DNA from: Actinomycetota bacterium
GTDB lineage: Bacteria > Actinomycetota > Acidimicrobiia > Acidimicrobiales > Acidimicrobilacustridaceae
Direction of reading: 5' to 3'
NCBI GenBank assembly: GCA_009700115.1
Contig: WLMU01000011.1
Location: forward strand, 1 to 35,350
DNA: 35,350 nucleotides
This document shows positions 14,343 through 24,146 of the stretch, piece after piece (position 1 is the first letter of the stretch; each line of letters starts with the position of its first letter). Below the pieces are notes generated by a model that was not told the DNA's origin, did no database searches, and saw nothing but the letters and a program-made list of their open reading frames with translations. Position numbers and translations under genes: made by a program.

Positions 14343-15719
14343 GTGAAAACCTCCGTCGAAGCCCTCGAGGGCAACAAAGTCAAGCTGTCCGTTGAAGTTG
14401 ACGAACAGGAATTCGAATCAGCCGTTGATGCGGCGTTCAAAAAGATCGCTCGCGATGTGCGCATTCCTGGGTTCCGTCCCGGTAAGGCGCCACGTCGGGT
14501 CCTTGAGTCACATATCGGCGCTGGTGCCGGTCGTGCTCAGGCGTTGAACGATGCATTGCCGGACTATTACTCCGAGGCGGTGCTCGCCAACGAGGTTGAT
14601 GTCATCGCGCCACCCGACATCGAACTCGTCGAAGGTTCTGAATCTGGGAATGTGAAATTCGATGCAATCGTCGAAGTTCGACCAGTTATTTCGATCTCCG
14701 GCTACAAGACGCTCACCGTCGAAATCCCGTCTCCTTCGCCTTCTGACGAAGAGATCGATGCGCAACTCGAGCGCTTCCGTAATCAGTATGGCGATCTCGA
14801 ATTTGTTGAGCGTGCCGCCGACACTGGTGACTACGTCACGATCGATATCGAAGGCTCACAGAACGACGAGGTCCTCGAAGGCCTTGTTGCCAGTGCGTAC
14901 CTCTACGAGGTCGGTTCTGCCGGCATCGTCCCCGAACTCGACGAGCAACTCGTCGGCGTTTCTGCAGGCGATACACGTTCATTCGATGCAGCGCATCCGA
15001 ATGGTGAAGAAGAAGATCCGCTTCATTTCGAGGTCACCGTTACAGAAGTAAAAGCCAAGGTTCTTCCTGAACTCAATGACGAATTTGCCGCACAGGCTTC
15101 AGAGTTCGAGACCATGGCAGCGTGGCGTGACGACATCGTCACCCGCATGACCGAAGTCCGTAAGGCTCAGTCGCAAATGATCGTTCGGGAGAAAATCGGC
15201 GAAGCACTCGCCGAACTCGTCCCCGACGAACTTCCCGAACCATTGATCGCTGCGGAGATGAACGAACGTCTCCAGGACATGGCGATGCGCTTGCAGGCAC
15301 AGGGCCTTTCTCTTGATCAGTGGCTTCAGTTCTCGGGCACCGACACCGAACAGTTCCTCGATGAGCTCAAGACCACAGCCGATCGTTCGGCTCGCGTCGA
15401 CCTCGCGTTGCGAGCAATCGCCCTCGCCGAGGCCATCGAAGTGCTTGAAGAGGACCTCGACCTTGAATTCGAAGCTGTGGCTGCTCGTGTCGAACAAGAC
15501 AGCGATGTTGTCCGCATACAGCTCACCGAAGCCGGGCACATTCCCGCCCTCAAGGTCGACATTGCGAAGCGGAAGTCGCTCGATTGGTTGACCGAATCTG
15601 TCACCATCACTGACGACGCTGGAAACAGCATCACGTTCTCCGATCTTGCCGCGTCAGATGAAGACGATGGCGATACCGTCCTAGACACCCCAGCGTCCGA
15701 GGAGGACGAATCCGAGTGA
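14343..15719 (+). CDS. tig: Trigger factor, ribosome-associated chaperone and prolyl isomerase
   Basis: Trigger factor binds at the ribosomal exit tunnel (protein L23) and shields nascent chains. The protein has 458 residues. The ribosome-docking signature GFRPGKAP is at 43-50. The FKBP-type prolyl isomerase domain spans about 150-245 (from [14 protein letters not shown] to FEVTVTEVK), and the helical C-terminal arms follow (about 250-420). An acidic tail ([21 protein letters not shown]) closes it, as often seen in actinobacteria. The GTG start follows a TAGACT box, suggesting a transcript with almost no leader. The stop overlaps the clpP start by four bases (GTGA), so folding and proteolysis functions are cotranscribed. 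Confidence 0.97.
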   Translation: MKTSVEALEGNKVKLSVEVDEQEFESAVDAAFKKIARDVRIPGFRPGKAPRRVLESHIGAGAGRAQALNDALPDYYSEAVLANEVDVIAPPDIELVEGSESGNVKFDAIVEVRPVISISGYKTLTVEIPSPSPSDEEIDAQLERFRNQYGDLEFVERAADTGDYVTIDIEGSQNDEVLEGLVASAYLYEVGSAGIVPELDEQLVGVSAGDTRSFDAAHPNGEEEDPLHFEVTVTEVKAKVLPELNDEFAAQASEFETMAAWRDDIVTRMTEVRKAQSQMIVREKIGEALAELVPDELPEPLIAAEMNERLQDMAMRLQAQGLSLDQWLQFSGTDTEQFLDELKTTADRSARVDLALRAIALAEAIEVLEEDLDLEFEAVAARVEQDSDVVRIQLTEAGHIPALKVDIAKRKSLDWLTESVTITDDAGNSITFSDLAASDEDDGDTVLDTPASEEDESE

Positions 15720-16381
15720 TCGAATCCAGCGGCATCAGCGACCTGAAGATCAGCAATTACATTCCGAACCCGACTGTCATTTACGAGACAAGCCGTGGCC
15801 AGACCATCACTGCCGATCTCTATTCGCGTCTGTTGAAGGAAAACATCATCTTCATCGGCACTCCGATTGACGACACCGTTGCCAATCTGATCTGTGCACA
15901 GTTGCTGCATCTCGAGTCGGAAAATCCCGACAAGGACATCAACATCTACATCAATAGCCCCGGTGGCGATGTTCTTGCGCTTATGGCCATTTACGACACC
16001 ATGCAGTTCGTGAAGCCCGACATCATGACCATCTGCTTCGGTCAAGCAGCTTCGGCTGCAGCGGTTCTCCTTGCCGCTGGCACCCCCGGCAAGCGTCTTG
16101 CTCTGCCTCATGCCCGAGTCCTCATCCACCAGCCATATGCGGGCGCTCAGGGCCAGGCCACCGACATCGAACTCGCCGCAAGAGAGATTCTCCGGATCCG
16201 TTCTTTGCTCGAAGAGGTCCTTTCTTTCCATACAGGGCAGACCCAAGAGAAGATCCACCGGGACACTGACCGGGACTTTGTAATGTCTGCAGAGGAAGCG
16301 AAGGACTACGGAATCATCGACGAGGTGATTTCCGTCCGGGAGCTCGCCGACACGAGCGGTCCAATTACGGCCATTCGCTGA
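15716..16381 (+). CDS. clpP: ATP-dependent Clp protease proteolytic subunit, ClpP2-type
   Basis: A serine peptidase that forms the proteolytic barrel served by ClpX. It has 221 residues. The catalytic triad is visible: Ser113 in FGQAASAAA, His138 in VLIHQP and Asp187 in TDRDF. The segment [13 protein letters not shown] and the run [10 protein letters not shown] closely resemble mycobacterial ClpP2 rather than ClpP1. Actinobacteria such as Mycobacterium and Streptomyces carry clpP1 and clpP2 in tandem here; only one copy is present. The GTG start overlaps the tig stop; the ribosome site is the GAGGAGG inside the tig tail. clpX follows after 28 bases. It is either a homomeric protease or its partner is encoded elsewhere. 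Confidence 0.96.
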   Translation: MIESSGISDLKISNYIPNPTVIYETSRGQTITADLYSRLLKENIIFIGTPIDDTVANLICAQLLHLESENPDKDINIYINSPGGDVLALMAIYDTMQFVKPDIMTICFGQAASAAAVLLAAGTPGKRLALPHARVLIHQPYAGAQGQATDIELAAREILRIRSLLEEVLSFHTGQTQEKIHRDTDRDFVMSAEEAKDYGIIDEVISVRELADTSGPITAIR

Positions 16382-16409
16382 GACTCAAGAGACCAAGGGG
16401 TACCCAAAC

Positions 16410-17681
16410 GTGGCCAAGTTCGGAGATGGTGGCGAACTTCTGAAGTGCTCGTTTTGCGGGAAGTCCCAGAAGCAGGTCAAAAAGCTGATCGCTGGTCCAG
16501 GTGTTTACATCTGCGACGAGTGCATCGATCTGTGCAACGAGATCATCGAAGAAGAGCTTTCCGAAACAGGCGAGCTTTCACTTGAAGAGCTTCCCAAGCC
16601 TGTCGAGATTTTTGAATTCCTGAACGACTACATCGTCGGGCAAGAGCAGGCCAAGCGCATTCTCTCGGTAGCGGTGTACAACCACTACCGCCGCGTTCAG
16701 TACGGCGTTGCCCAGCGCGACGACGTTGAACTGGCGAAATCCAACATCTTGCTTATTGGTCCCACCGGTTGCGGCAAGACGCTTCTTGCCCAGACATTGG
16801 CTCGCATGTTGAACGTTCCGTTCGCTATTGCCGATGCCACGGCTCTCACCGAGGCCGGTTATGTGGGTGAGGACGTCGAGAACATCCTGCTCAAGTTGAT
16901 CCAAGCCGCCGATTACGACGTGAAGAAAGCCGAAACCGGCATCATCTACATCGATGAAATCGACAAGGTCGCTCGTAAAGCCGAGAACCCCTCGATCACT
17001 CGCGACGTTTCCGGTGAAGGTGTGCAGCAGGCACTTCTGAAGATTCTTGAAGGCACAACCGCTTCGGTTCCTCCTCAAGGCGGACGCAAGCACCCACATC
17101 AAGAATTCATCCAGATCGACACCACCAACATCCTCTTCATCTGTGGTGGCGCATTCGCCGGGGTCGACAAGATCATCGAAAGCCGCATCGGCAAAAAAGG
17201 AATCGGCTTCTCGGCCGAACTTCGCTCCGACAAGTCAGATGTCGGAGCGCTCTACAAGAGCATCCTCCCCGAAGATCTCCTCAAGTTCGGTCTTATCCCC
17301 GAATTCATCGGTCGACTCCCCGTGATCGGCGCTGTTGCCAATCTCGATCGTGAAGCTCTCGTCGAAATTCTGACCGAGCCTCGTAACGCTCTGGTGAAGC
17401 AGTACCAGAAGTTCTTCGAATTCGAAGAGGTCGAACTCGAGTTCACACCTGAAGCCCTCAACGCCATTGCCGACCAGGCGCTTGTGCGTGGCACAGGTGC
17501 TCGTGGCCTGCGCGCCATTCTCGAAGAGGTGCTTCTCGAGATCATGTACGAACTTCCGAGCCGCGAGGACATTGCCAAGGTCATCATCGGAGCGGAGTCG
17601 GTTATCGAACGAACCGAACCAGTGTTCATTACCCGTGCGGCAACACCTCGCACGAACCGCCCACGACGCGCCGCGTCGTAG
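16410..17681 (+). CDS. clpX: ClpX, AAA+ unfoldase of the ClpXP protease
   Basis: A hexameric ATPase that recognises, unfolds and feeds proteins to ClpP. It has 423 residues. The N-terminal zinc-binding domain has Cys13, Cys16, Cys35 and Cys38. Walker A is GPTGCGKT at 117-124, and Walker B is the IIYIDEIDK stretch. The pore loop GYVGED and the RKHPHQEF (RKH) loop are present, as is the sensor-2 region ending GARGLRAI. The C-terminus is basic ([10 protein letters not shown]). GTG 16410 follows an AAGGGG ribosome site. The short spacing from clpP shows one operon. Confidence 0.97.
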   Translation: MAKFGDGGELLKCSFCGKSQKQVKKLIAGPGVYICDECIDLCNEIIEEELSETGELSLEELPKPVEIFEFLNDYIVGQEQAKRILSVAVYNHYRRVQYGVAQRDDVELAKSNILLIGPTGCGKTLLAQTLARMLNVPFAIADATALTEAGYVGEDVENILLKLIQAADYDVKKAETGIIYIDEIDKVARKAENPSITRDVSGEGVQQALLKILEGTTASVPPQGGRKHPHQEFIQIDTTNILFICGGAFAGVDKIIESRIGKKGIGFSAELRSDKSDVGALYKSILPEDLLKFGLIPEFIGRLPVIGAVANLDREALVEILTEPRNALVKQYQKFFEFEEVELEFTPEALNAIADQALVRGTGARGLRAILEEVLLEIMYELPSREDIAKVIIGAESVIERTEPVFITRAATPRTNRPRRAAS

Positions 17682-17713
17682 CCGGCACTTACCTCCACAA
17701 TGCGCGTCACCCT

Positions 17714-19018
17714 GTGAATTTCGACGAATCAATCGCGTACCTCGATAGTCATATCAATCTCGAGGCCACCGCTGGGCTCATCCACGGTCTTTCGCTCGAC
17801 CACATGCGGAGTTTGGTAGGCGTGCTTGGAGATCCACAAGATTCCTTCCAAGTCATTCATGTGACAGGAACGAACGGCAAGGGATCAACGGCGCGCATGA
17901 TCACCGCGCTCCTCGTCGAGCACGGATTGTCTGTCGGCACCTACAGCAGTCCTCATTTGCAGCGAATCAATGAACGTATTTGTTGGAATGGCGAATTGAT
18001 CTCCGATGAGCAGTTCGCTTCAGTCGTCACCGATGTGGCGCGCGTAGCTCCGCTGTCCGGCATAACTCCGTCATTCTTTGAACTCCTTACCGCTGCAGCG
18101 TTTCTTTGGTTCGCGGAGTCAGCTGTGGATGTTGCCATTGTCGAAGTCGGCTTGTTGGGCCGTTACGACGCAACCAACGTGTGCGAGGCCGATGTTGCGG
18201 TAATTACGAATATTGGGCGTGATCACACCGACGGTGAAGGGGAGTGGCGACAGGCAATCGCCACCGAGAAGGCCGGCATCATCACCGAGAAGGCCACGCT
18301 TGTAACTGGAGTAACCGATCCAGAGCTCCGAGCGATCTTCGATGCTGAAGGGCCCGATCGGGTCTTTGGAAAGGGTGATGATTTCGATGTAGCGAACGAT
18401 CTCTACGCTGTAGGTGGACATCTCATAGATCTACGAACCCCTTTTGGTTCCTACGAACAACTGCTGGTTCCACTGCACGGATCGCACCAATCCGAGAACG
18501 CCGCCTTAGCAGTCGTTGCGGTCGAAGCGTTTTTCGATCGGGCACTGGACGAAGCCGTTGTCGAATCTGCGTTTCAGTCGGTAACGATGCCTGGAAGATT
18601 CGAAGTTGTTTCGCACTCTCCTCTGCTGATCCTCGATGGCGCTCACAACCCTGACGGTGCTCGAGCTGCAGCACGAACCCTCACTGAAGAATTCGATGTT
18701 GCGGGTCGACGAGTGCTCGTCATAGGAATGTTGACAGGGCGCGATGTTGTCGAAATGCTCGAATCCCTCGAAGCGCGTCAAGCTGACCTCGTTATAGCGT
18801 GCACGCCGCAAAGCCCCAGAGCTGTTCCGGCTTCGGATGTGGCGGCTGTTGTGCGAGCGATGGGAGTCATGGTTGAACAGATCGACGACGTTGCCACCGC
18901 GGTGCAGCGAGCGATCGATGTGTCTACCGACGAAGATGTCATCCTCGTTGCCGGATCGCTGTATGTGGCAGGCGCTGCGCGCACCGCGGCTCAATGGATC
19001 GCTCGTCGGGGCGACTGA
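17714..19018 (+). CDS. folC: Bifunctional folylpolyglutamate synthase / dihydrofolate synthase
   Basis: An ATP-dependent ligase of the Mur ligase fold that adds glutamate to dihydropteroate and to folates. It has 434 residues. The P-loop is GTNGKGST (52-59), followed by GTYSSPHLQRINERI, a folate-side segment typical of FolC. The central domain has EVGLLGRYDATNV and TNIGRDHTDG, and the C-terminal domain carries ILDGAHNPDGARA. The GTG start at 17714 has no clear ribosome site. In Streptomyces valS lies between clpX and folC; here the gap is only 32 bases. The stop is 56 bases before ndk, which has its own promoter-like box. Confidence 0.96.
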   Translation: MNFDESIAYLDSHINLEATAGLIHGLSLDHMRSLVGVLGDPQDSFQVIHVTGTNGKGSTARMITALLVEHGLSVGTYSSPHLQRINERICWNGELISDEQFASVVTDVARVAPLSGITPSFFELLTAAAFLWFAESAVDVAIVEVGLLGRYDATNVCEADVAVITNIGRDHTDGEGEWRQAIATEKAGIITEKATLVTGVTDPELRAIFDAEGPDRVFGKGDDFDVANDLYAVGGHLIDLRTPFGSYEQLLVPLHGSHQSENAALAVVAVEAFFDRALDEAVVESAFQSVTMPGRFEVVSHSPLLILDGAHNPDGARAAARTLTEEFDVAGRRVLVIGMLTGRDVVEMLESLEARQADLVIACTPQSPRAVPASDVAAVVRAMGVMVEQIDDVATAVQRAIDVSTDEDVILVAGSLYVAGAARTAAQWIARRGD

Positions 19019-19061
19019 AGATCGATCTTGTAGCGAATCGCATTTCGGGCGGTCGTTGGTC

Positions 19062-19067
19062 TAGCGT
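19062..19067 (+). promoter_or_regulatory. Probable -10 box for ndk (leaderless)
   Basis: TAGCGT lies 7 bases before the ATG of ndk with no Shine-Dalgarno sequence. It is the clearest example in the window of the TAGNNT-plus-start layout. No matching -35 was found. Confidence 0.48.
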
Positions 19068-19074
19068 TTGCGGC

Positions 19075-19482
19075 ATGGACCGCACGTTTATTATCTGCAA
19101 GCCCGACGCCGTCGAACGAGGCCTCGTTGGTGAAATCATCTCCCGCTTCGAACGCCGCAATCTCAGCGTGGTTGCTGCGGAACTTCGAACGATTGATCGT
19201 GCTACCGCCGAGCAGCACTACGGCGAGCATTCCGACAAGCCGTTCTTTGGCGAACTTGTCGACTTCATCACCCGTGGGCCAGCGATGCTCGCAGTGATCG
19301 AAGGTCCAGAGGACACATGGAAGGTTGTCCGGACAATGATGGGTGCGACCAACCCTCGCGATGCTGCTCCTGGCACCATCCGAGGCGATCTGGGAATTCT
19401 CTTCACCGAGAACCTGATCCATGGCAGCGATGGCCCCGAAGCCGCCCAGCGAGAGATCGCACTTTTCTTCCCTGGCCTCTGA
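19075..19482 (+). CDS. ndk: Nucleoside diphosphate kinase
   Basis: Transfers the terminal phosphate between nucleoside triphosphates and diphosphates through a phosphohistidine. It has 135 residues, the usual length. The N-terminal RTFIICKPDAVERG is diagnostic, and the active-site His116 sits in NLIHGSDG. An in-frame extension to 18994 adds 27 residues that overlap folC and match nothing in the family, so ATG 19075 is the start. A TAGCGT box just before it suggests its own leaderless transcript. Confidence 0.97.
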   Translation: MDRTFIICKPDAVERGLVGEIISRFERRNLSVVAAELRTIDRATAEQHYGEHSDKPFFGELVDFITRGPAMLAVIEGPEDTWKVVRTMMGATNPRDAAPGTIRGDLGILFTENLIHGSDGPEAAQREIALFFPGL

Positions 19483-19494
19483 TTTCGCCGTTAG

Positions 19495-19523
19495 TTGGTC
19501 CCGTGAGGGCCGCGGACTAGCCT
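19495..19523 (+). promoter_or_regulatory. Probable mreB promoter with long leader
   Basis: TTGGTC (19495-19500) and TAGCCT (19518-19523) are separated by 17 bases, the standard spacing. Transcription would start near 19530, leaving about 135 bases of leader before the mreB ATG at 19666. That leader (about 19530-19665) contains no recognised riboswitch. Confidence 0.45.
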
Positions 19524-19665
19524 GAACGAAGGACGGGGAGTGTCACGTGCATCGTCGCGCGGGCATGTTGGGACCGTTTTGTCTCACTCTTTGAACTGCA
19601 CCATCCAACTTTCGCCTTTTCACACCAGAGCAGCAGGCCCAGAGCTCCAACGGGAGGCTCACCCC

Positions 19666-20754
19666 ATGGCCGGGAATATTTTCAACTCGATCTCCGCGAG
19701 TATCTCCAATTCGATCGCTTCACGAGATTCGCTGTCCAACATTGTTGGGCGCGACATGGCTGTCGATCTCGGCACCGCCAACACCCTCATTTACGTTCGT
19801 GGCGAAGGCATCGTCCTCAATGAGCCATCCGTGGTGGCCATCAACGTCAAAGACGGCCGTCCCGTCGCTGTGGGTGCTGAAGCAAAACGGATGATCGGAC
19901 GCACGCCCTCGCATATCCAGGCGATTCGTCCTCTACGAGACGGCGTTATTGCTGATTTCGACATCTGCGAAAAGATGCTCCGTTATTTCATCCAGAAGGT
20001 CCACACCTCAAAGTGGGCAAAGCCCCGCATGGTGATCTGCGTTCCTTCTGGGATCACACCCGTTGAGCAGCGCGCAGTGCAGGAAGCCGCAGAGTTCGCT
20101 GGCGCACGTAAACCGGCCTACATCATCGAAGAACCAATGGCAGCAGCGATTGGCGCCGGGTTACCAGTTCAAGAACCCACTGGAAACATGATCGTCGATA
20201 TCGGCGGCGGCACGACCGAAGTTGCCGTTATCTCGCTTGGTGGCGTAGTTACGTCGCAGTCCGCGCGGGTCGGAGGCGACGCAATCGATGCTGCGATCAT
20301 CAACTACATCAAGAAGGAATACAGCCTCGCTCTGGGTGAACGAACCGCGGAAGAAGTGAAGATGGCGTTGGGTTCGGCATGGCCTCTTGAAATCGAATTG
20401 CACGCCGAAATCCGCGGCCGCGATCTTGTGACAGGACTTCCGAAAACCATTGTGACGACCACCGAAGAAATTCGTGAGGCGATCGAAGAACCAGTTGGTG
20501 CAATCGTTGACGCAGTGAAAGTCACCCTCGATAAGACTCCGCCTGAACTTTCGGCTGACATCATGGAACAAGGCATTGTGCTTGCTGGTGGTGGAGCATT
20601 GCTTCACGGAATTAGTGAACGTCTTGAACACGAGACCGGTATGCCGATCATCATCGCTCAAAACCCCCTTTTCGCCGTCGCTATCGGCTCGGGCCAATCG
20701 CTAGAGGAGTTCGACGCATTGAAGGGCGTGCTCTTCTCGTCGACCATCAACTAA
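19666..20754 (+). CDS. mreB: MreB, actin-like rod-shape protein
   Basis: MreB polymerises under the membrane and guides lateral wall synthesis by the elongation complex. It has 362 residues from ATG 19666, which follows GGGAGG at 19652-19657. The actin-fold motifs are visible: DLGTANTLIYV (34-44), DIGGGTTEVAVISLGG (phosphate 2) and LAGGGALLHGI (adenosine site). The 30-residue N-terminal extension, with NIFNSISASISNSIAS, could form an amphipathic membrane-binding helix. A longer frame from GTG 19540 has a poorly placed ribosome site. mreC follows after 13 bases. Confidence 0.97.
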   Translation: MAGNIFNSISASISNSIASRDSLSNIVGRDMAVDLGTANTLIYVRGEGIVLNEPSVVAINVKDGRPVAVGAEAKRMIGRTPSHIQAIRPLRDGVIADFDICEKMLRYFIQKVHTSKWAKPRMVICVPSGITPVEQRAVQEAAEFAGARKPAYIIEEPMAAAIGAGLPVQEPTGNMIVDIGGGTTEVAVISLGGVVTSQSARVGGDAIDAAIINYIKKEYSLALGERTAEEVKMALGSAWPLEIELHAEIRGRDLVTGLPKTIVTTTEEIREAIEEPVGAIVDAVKVTLDKTPPELSADIMEQGIVLAGGGALLHGISERLEHETGMPIIIAQNPLFAVAIGSGQSLEEFDALKGVLFSSTIN

Positions 20755-20767
20755 GTCGATCTGCACT

Positions 20768-21598
20768 ATGGCGTCGTCAAGGCGAAGAGGACGAGCACGT
20801 ATAACCATAAGTCTGCTGCTTCTGTCAGCGGTCCTTCTTCTGACGCTCGACAGTCGTGGATCAGGGCCGGTTCAATCGGCCAGAAGTGCGGTCCTTTCGG
20901 TGCTGTCTCCGCTTGGAAGCGCTGCGTCGACTGTCGTGAGCCCCTTTCGGAATGCATGGAACAGCGCGTTTGATCAAGGCAATCTCAAGCAAGAGAATGA
21001 GACTCTCCGCGAGGAGAACGATCGTCTAAAAGGCGATATCACGGCTAACTCAATTGCAAAGCAACAGTTGCAGCAACTTCTGCAACTCGTCGGTATTCCC
21101 TTCGTTGGCGACACTCCGGTTGTGCATACTCGTGTTGTCTCCGGAGCAGTCGGGAACTTCGGTGATCGACTTGAACTCGATAAGGGTTCGAATGCGGGCA
21201 TTGAAAGAAACATGCCAGTTGTGACTGGTGAAGGTCTCATTGGAAAAGTTATCGAAGTAAGCGAGAACCGCTGCGTGGTGTCACTGCTTTCGAGTGGGAC
21301 GTTCAGGGTTGGGTTCTCTGTGGTCGGGACCGCCGCCATCGGCATTGCACAGGGCAGTGGCGGCGACGGCAGTCTGCGCGGGACCAATATCGATTCCCGC
21401 CTGGCAGTGGCGGTCGGCGCGATCACGGCGACGAGCGGACTGGCCGGAAGTCCGTTCCCTCCGAATCTCCCGATTGGCACGGTCACGGCAGTTCGAACCA
21501 ATGAGGCTGCACTCGAGTCCACGGTCGATATATCGATGTTCGCCAACCTCAATAATCTTGTTTACGCCGATGTTGTCTTATGGAAGCCCGCTGGCTGA
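20768..21598 (+). CDS. mreC: MreC, rod-shape scaffold protein
   Basis: A bitopic membrane protein that links MreB to PBP2 outside the membrane. It has 276 residues: a basic tail, a single helix at about 11-28, a coiled coil at about 70-108 (NLKQENETLREENDRL), and a beta-rich periplasmic-type domain with DKGSNAGIERNMPVVTGEGLIGKV, typical of MreC. No strong ribosome site lies in the 13 bases after mreB, so coupled translation is likely. Confidence 0.95.
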   Translation: MASSRRRGRARITISLLLLSAVLLLTLDSRGSGPVQSARSAVLSVLSPLGSAASTVVSPFRNAWNSAFDQGNLKQENETLREENDRLKGDITANSIAKQQLQQLLQLVGIPFVGDTPVVHTRVVSGAVGNFGDRLELDKGSNAGIERNMPVVTGEGLIGKVIEVSENRCVVSLLSSGTFRVGFSVVGTAAIGIAQGSGGDGSLRGTNIDSRLAVAVGAITATSGLAGSPFPPNLPIGTVTAVRTNEAALESTVDISMFANLNNLVYADVVLWKPAG

Positions 21599-21601
21599 GT
21601 C

Positions 21602-22111
21602 ATGAATCATCCTGCATTGCGCTATGTGATTGTGATCGCGACCGCGGCCTTTCTCCAGTACACGGTCATCACCCAATTTCGAATTGCTGGCGTGAGTGCT
21701 GACCTGCTTTTGGTTATCGCCATCGCCGCAGGCATGATCGGCGGCGCTGAGCGCGGCGCAATCGTGGGTTTTGCGAGTGGGCTTTGTCTGGATCTGATGG
21801 TGACGACACCGTTCGGACTCTGTGCAATCTCGGGACTCGTTGCTGGCGTCGTGGCTGGCTTGCTTGAGGATGCCACAGTGCATTCCGCGCGATGGCTAAC
21901 GATGGTGATCGCTTTTGTGGCGAGTTCCGCCGGAATTCTTTCGTTTGCGATTGCAGGAACCTTGCTTGGCCGTCCAGATCTGCTCTCCGGACACGTGCTC
22001 ACGATCCTTGCGATCGTGGGGATCACCTCGGCTGCACTGGTGTTTCCCGCTCTCCGGGCGTGTCGATGGGCTGACCCGGAAGATGCGCTCCTCCGGGCTG
22101 CAGCCCGCTAA
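21602..22111 (+). CDS. mreD: MreD, rod-shape membrane protein
   Basis: A small multi-helix membrane partner of MreC. It has 169 residues with five to six hydrophobic segments, including the GFASGLCLDLMVTTPFGLCAI region that resembles the conserved MreD core. It begins 3 bases after mreC. Identity rests on position in the mre cluster as well as on pattern. The 79-base gap to mrdA shows no clear regulatory site. Confidence 0.9.
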   Translation: MNHPALRYVIVIATAAFLQYTVITQFRIAGVSADLLLVIAIAAGMIGGAERGAIVGFASGLCLDLMVTTPFGLCAISGLVAGVVAGLLEDATVHSARWLTMVIAFVASSAGILSFAIAGTLLGRPDLLSGHVLTILAIVGITSAALVFPALRACRWADPEDALLRAAAR

Positions 22112-22190
22112 GGCCTTTGATCTGCTGAACTATGGGCGCCGTGAATCCCCCTCTCGTGCACCCCTTCGCACCCGCGTGAAACCCTGACCC

Positions 22191-24146
22191 ATGGACACCT
22201 CCTCGCCTCGTCTCCGTATGAGCATTCTTGGAGTTGTCGTCCTCGGATGTTTTCTTGCCCTGTTTGCTCGGCTTTGGTACCTGCAGATCATGGAGGCACC
22301 AGCGCTTGCGGTCCAAGCAACGGCGAACCGCACACGAACCATCGCGACCGAGGCGCCCCGTGGTCGTATTTTCGACGCGAAAGGCCGGGTGATCGTCGAC
22401 AACCGAACTTCGCTCATCGTTTCAATCGATCGAAACGAATTGAAGAAGGTCAAAAACCGCAATGAACTGATCGCCCGTCTCGCCGACGTACTCACCGCGA
22501 ACGGAACGCCAATCAAAATTTCGACTATTGAGAAGCGTCTTACCGAAAAGCAGGCAGACCAACTGCAAGGTGCTCCAATCGCGGCTGATGTCACTGAAGA
22601 AGTGATTCATCACTTGTCGGAATATGCCGAGGACTTTCCATCGGTTTCATTTGAACGCAAGACCGTGCGCGTCTATCCCTACGGAACAGCAGCATCGAAC
22701 GTGCTGGGGTACACCGGACGCATCACTGCCGAAACCCTGAAGTCGCTTGAAGCTGGGACCGACCCTGATGGTGTCGTGAAGTCCTATCACCCGGATTCAA
22801 TTATTGGCCTAGCTGGGGTTGAGGCGACGTACGAGAAGGAACTGCGCGGCACGCCGGGTGTTGAACTCGTTCAGGTTGATTCAAAGAACAGGCCCGTCGG
22901 CACTGAGTCCTATCAACCTCCGAAGTCCGGTAACGATATTCAATTGCACATCGATATTGATGTGCAGATAAGGGCAGAACAAGCCCTTGTTGACCGGCTC
23001 GCCGTGCTTCGAGGGACCTCTCAGAAGGACGGTACGAAAAGGGGAGCTCCGGCTGGTTCGGTCGTCGTCCTCGATCCGCGTGACGGGGGAGTCGTAGCGC
23101 TAGCGACCGCGCCGACCTATGACCCCCAAGAGTTTGCGAACGGGATCAGCCAAGATCGCTACAACCAACTCCAAAATATCAACGGCGCTAGTGCGCTCAT
23201 TGATCGATCGATTTCAGGACAGTACGCGCCCGGATCAACCTTCAAACTCGTGACTGCAACGGCGGCACTGAGCAATGGCTTGATCGATAGTAAGTCGTCG
23301 ATCTACGACGATGGCGTTTACAGGGTTGGTAATCCGGCTCAGGAGTTCACAAACGCCGGCGATCAAAAGAATGGCAATATCAACGTTATTCGTGCTCTGA
23401 CAGTTTCGTCCGATGTCTACTTCTATTGGCTCGGGGATCGCATGGATGGCACGACGCTTATCCAGGACTCGGCGACCGCGTATGGATTCGATCAGAAAAC
23501 TGGAATCGACCTTCCTAACGAATCAACTGGCTACGTATGGACGAAAGCCGAAAAAAAAGCTCTACATAACAAGTACCCGGAGGCTTACCCCAACGGGGAT
23601 TGGTACACCGGCGACAACGTTCAGTTGGCAGTTGGCCAATACGTAATCGTCGTTACTCCATTGCAACTCGCTCGTGCATACGCTGCGTTTGCGAACGGCG
23701 GCACCGTCTACCAACCGCACGTTGTTTGGAAGATTCTCAAACCGAACAGCACAGTGACGAATCCAAATGATGTTCTGAGAGTGATAGCTCCAGTAGTCAC
23801 TGGGACCGTGACGTTGCCTCCCGATGTTCGCAGTCCGATTGAATCCGGACTCGAGGGGGTTACGAGTGGTGCAGGCACCGCAGCCTCAGCTTTCGTTGGC
23901 TTCGACCAGACAGCGTTTCCTATCGTCGGCAAGACCGGTACCGCTCAGGTGAAAGGAATCGCTGACACGTCGCTATTTGCGTCCTATGGTCCTGCGCTCT
24001 CGCCGAAATGGGTGGTCACCGCTGTCATGGAAGAGTCGGGCTTCGGAGCGGAAGCTTCGGGAGAAGTTTCTCGACGCGTCTATGAATTGCTTGCCAGTCA
24101 AACGCTGACCGGCGCTGGAACAGCGACCATAGGATCGAGCGACTGA
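22191..24146 (+). CDS. mrdA: Penicillin-binding protein 2, elongation transpeptidase
   Basis: A class B peptidoglycan transpeptidase that crosslinks side-wall peptidoglycan with RodA. It has 651 residues: one N-terminal membrane helix (about 10-30), a pedestal domain with RGRIFDAKGRVIVDN (57-71), and a transpeptidase domain. The catalytic motif is S349-T-F-K352, the second motif is SSD at 406-408 (Asp in place of the usual Asn, as seen in PBP2 proteins), and the third is KTGT at 581-584. No ribosome site is visible before ATG 22191. Its stop overlaps the rodA start by one base (TGATG). Confidence 0.96.
   Translation: MDTSSPRLRMSILGVVVLGCFLALFARLWYLQIMEAPALAVQATANRTRTIATEAPRGRIFDAKGRVIVDNRTSLIVSIDRNELKKVKNRNELIARLADVLTANGTPIKISTIEKRLTEKQADQLQGAPIAADVTEEVIHHLSEYAEDFPSVSFERKTVRVYPYGTAASNVLGYTGRITAETLKSLEAGTDPDGVVKSYHPDSIIGLAGVEATYEKELRGTPGVELVQVDSKNRPVGTESYQPPKSGNDIQLHIDIDVQIRAEQALVDRLAVLRGTSQKDGTKRGAPAGSVVVLDPRDGGVVALATAPTYDPQEFANGISQDRYNQLQNINGASALIDRSISGQYAPGSTFKLVTATAALSNGLIDSKSSIYDDGVYRVGNPAQEFTNAGDQKNGNINVIRALTVSSDVYFYWLGDRMDGTTLIQDSATAYGFDQKTGIDLPNESTGYVWTKAEKKALHNKYPEAYPNGDWYTGDNVQLAVGQYVIVVTPLQLARAYAAFANGGTVYQPHVVWKILKPNSTVTNPNDVLRVIAPVVTGTVTLPPDVRSPIESGLEGVTSGAGTAASAFVGFDQTAFPIVGKTGTAQVKGIADTSLFASYGPALSPKWVVTAVMEESGFGAEASGEVSRRVYELLASQTLTGAGTATIGSSD

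Noticed and set aside
15326-16258. Long minus-strand open frame (310 codons) across tig and clpP
   Set aside because: It is antisense to two certain genes with full motifs, is Ser/Arg-rich in the tig part and has no recognisable domain.
19540-19665. Upstream GTG extension of mreB
   Set aside because: The added 42 residues match no MreB feature, and the ribosome site is only one base from that GTG. ATG 19666 has GGGAGG at normal spacing.
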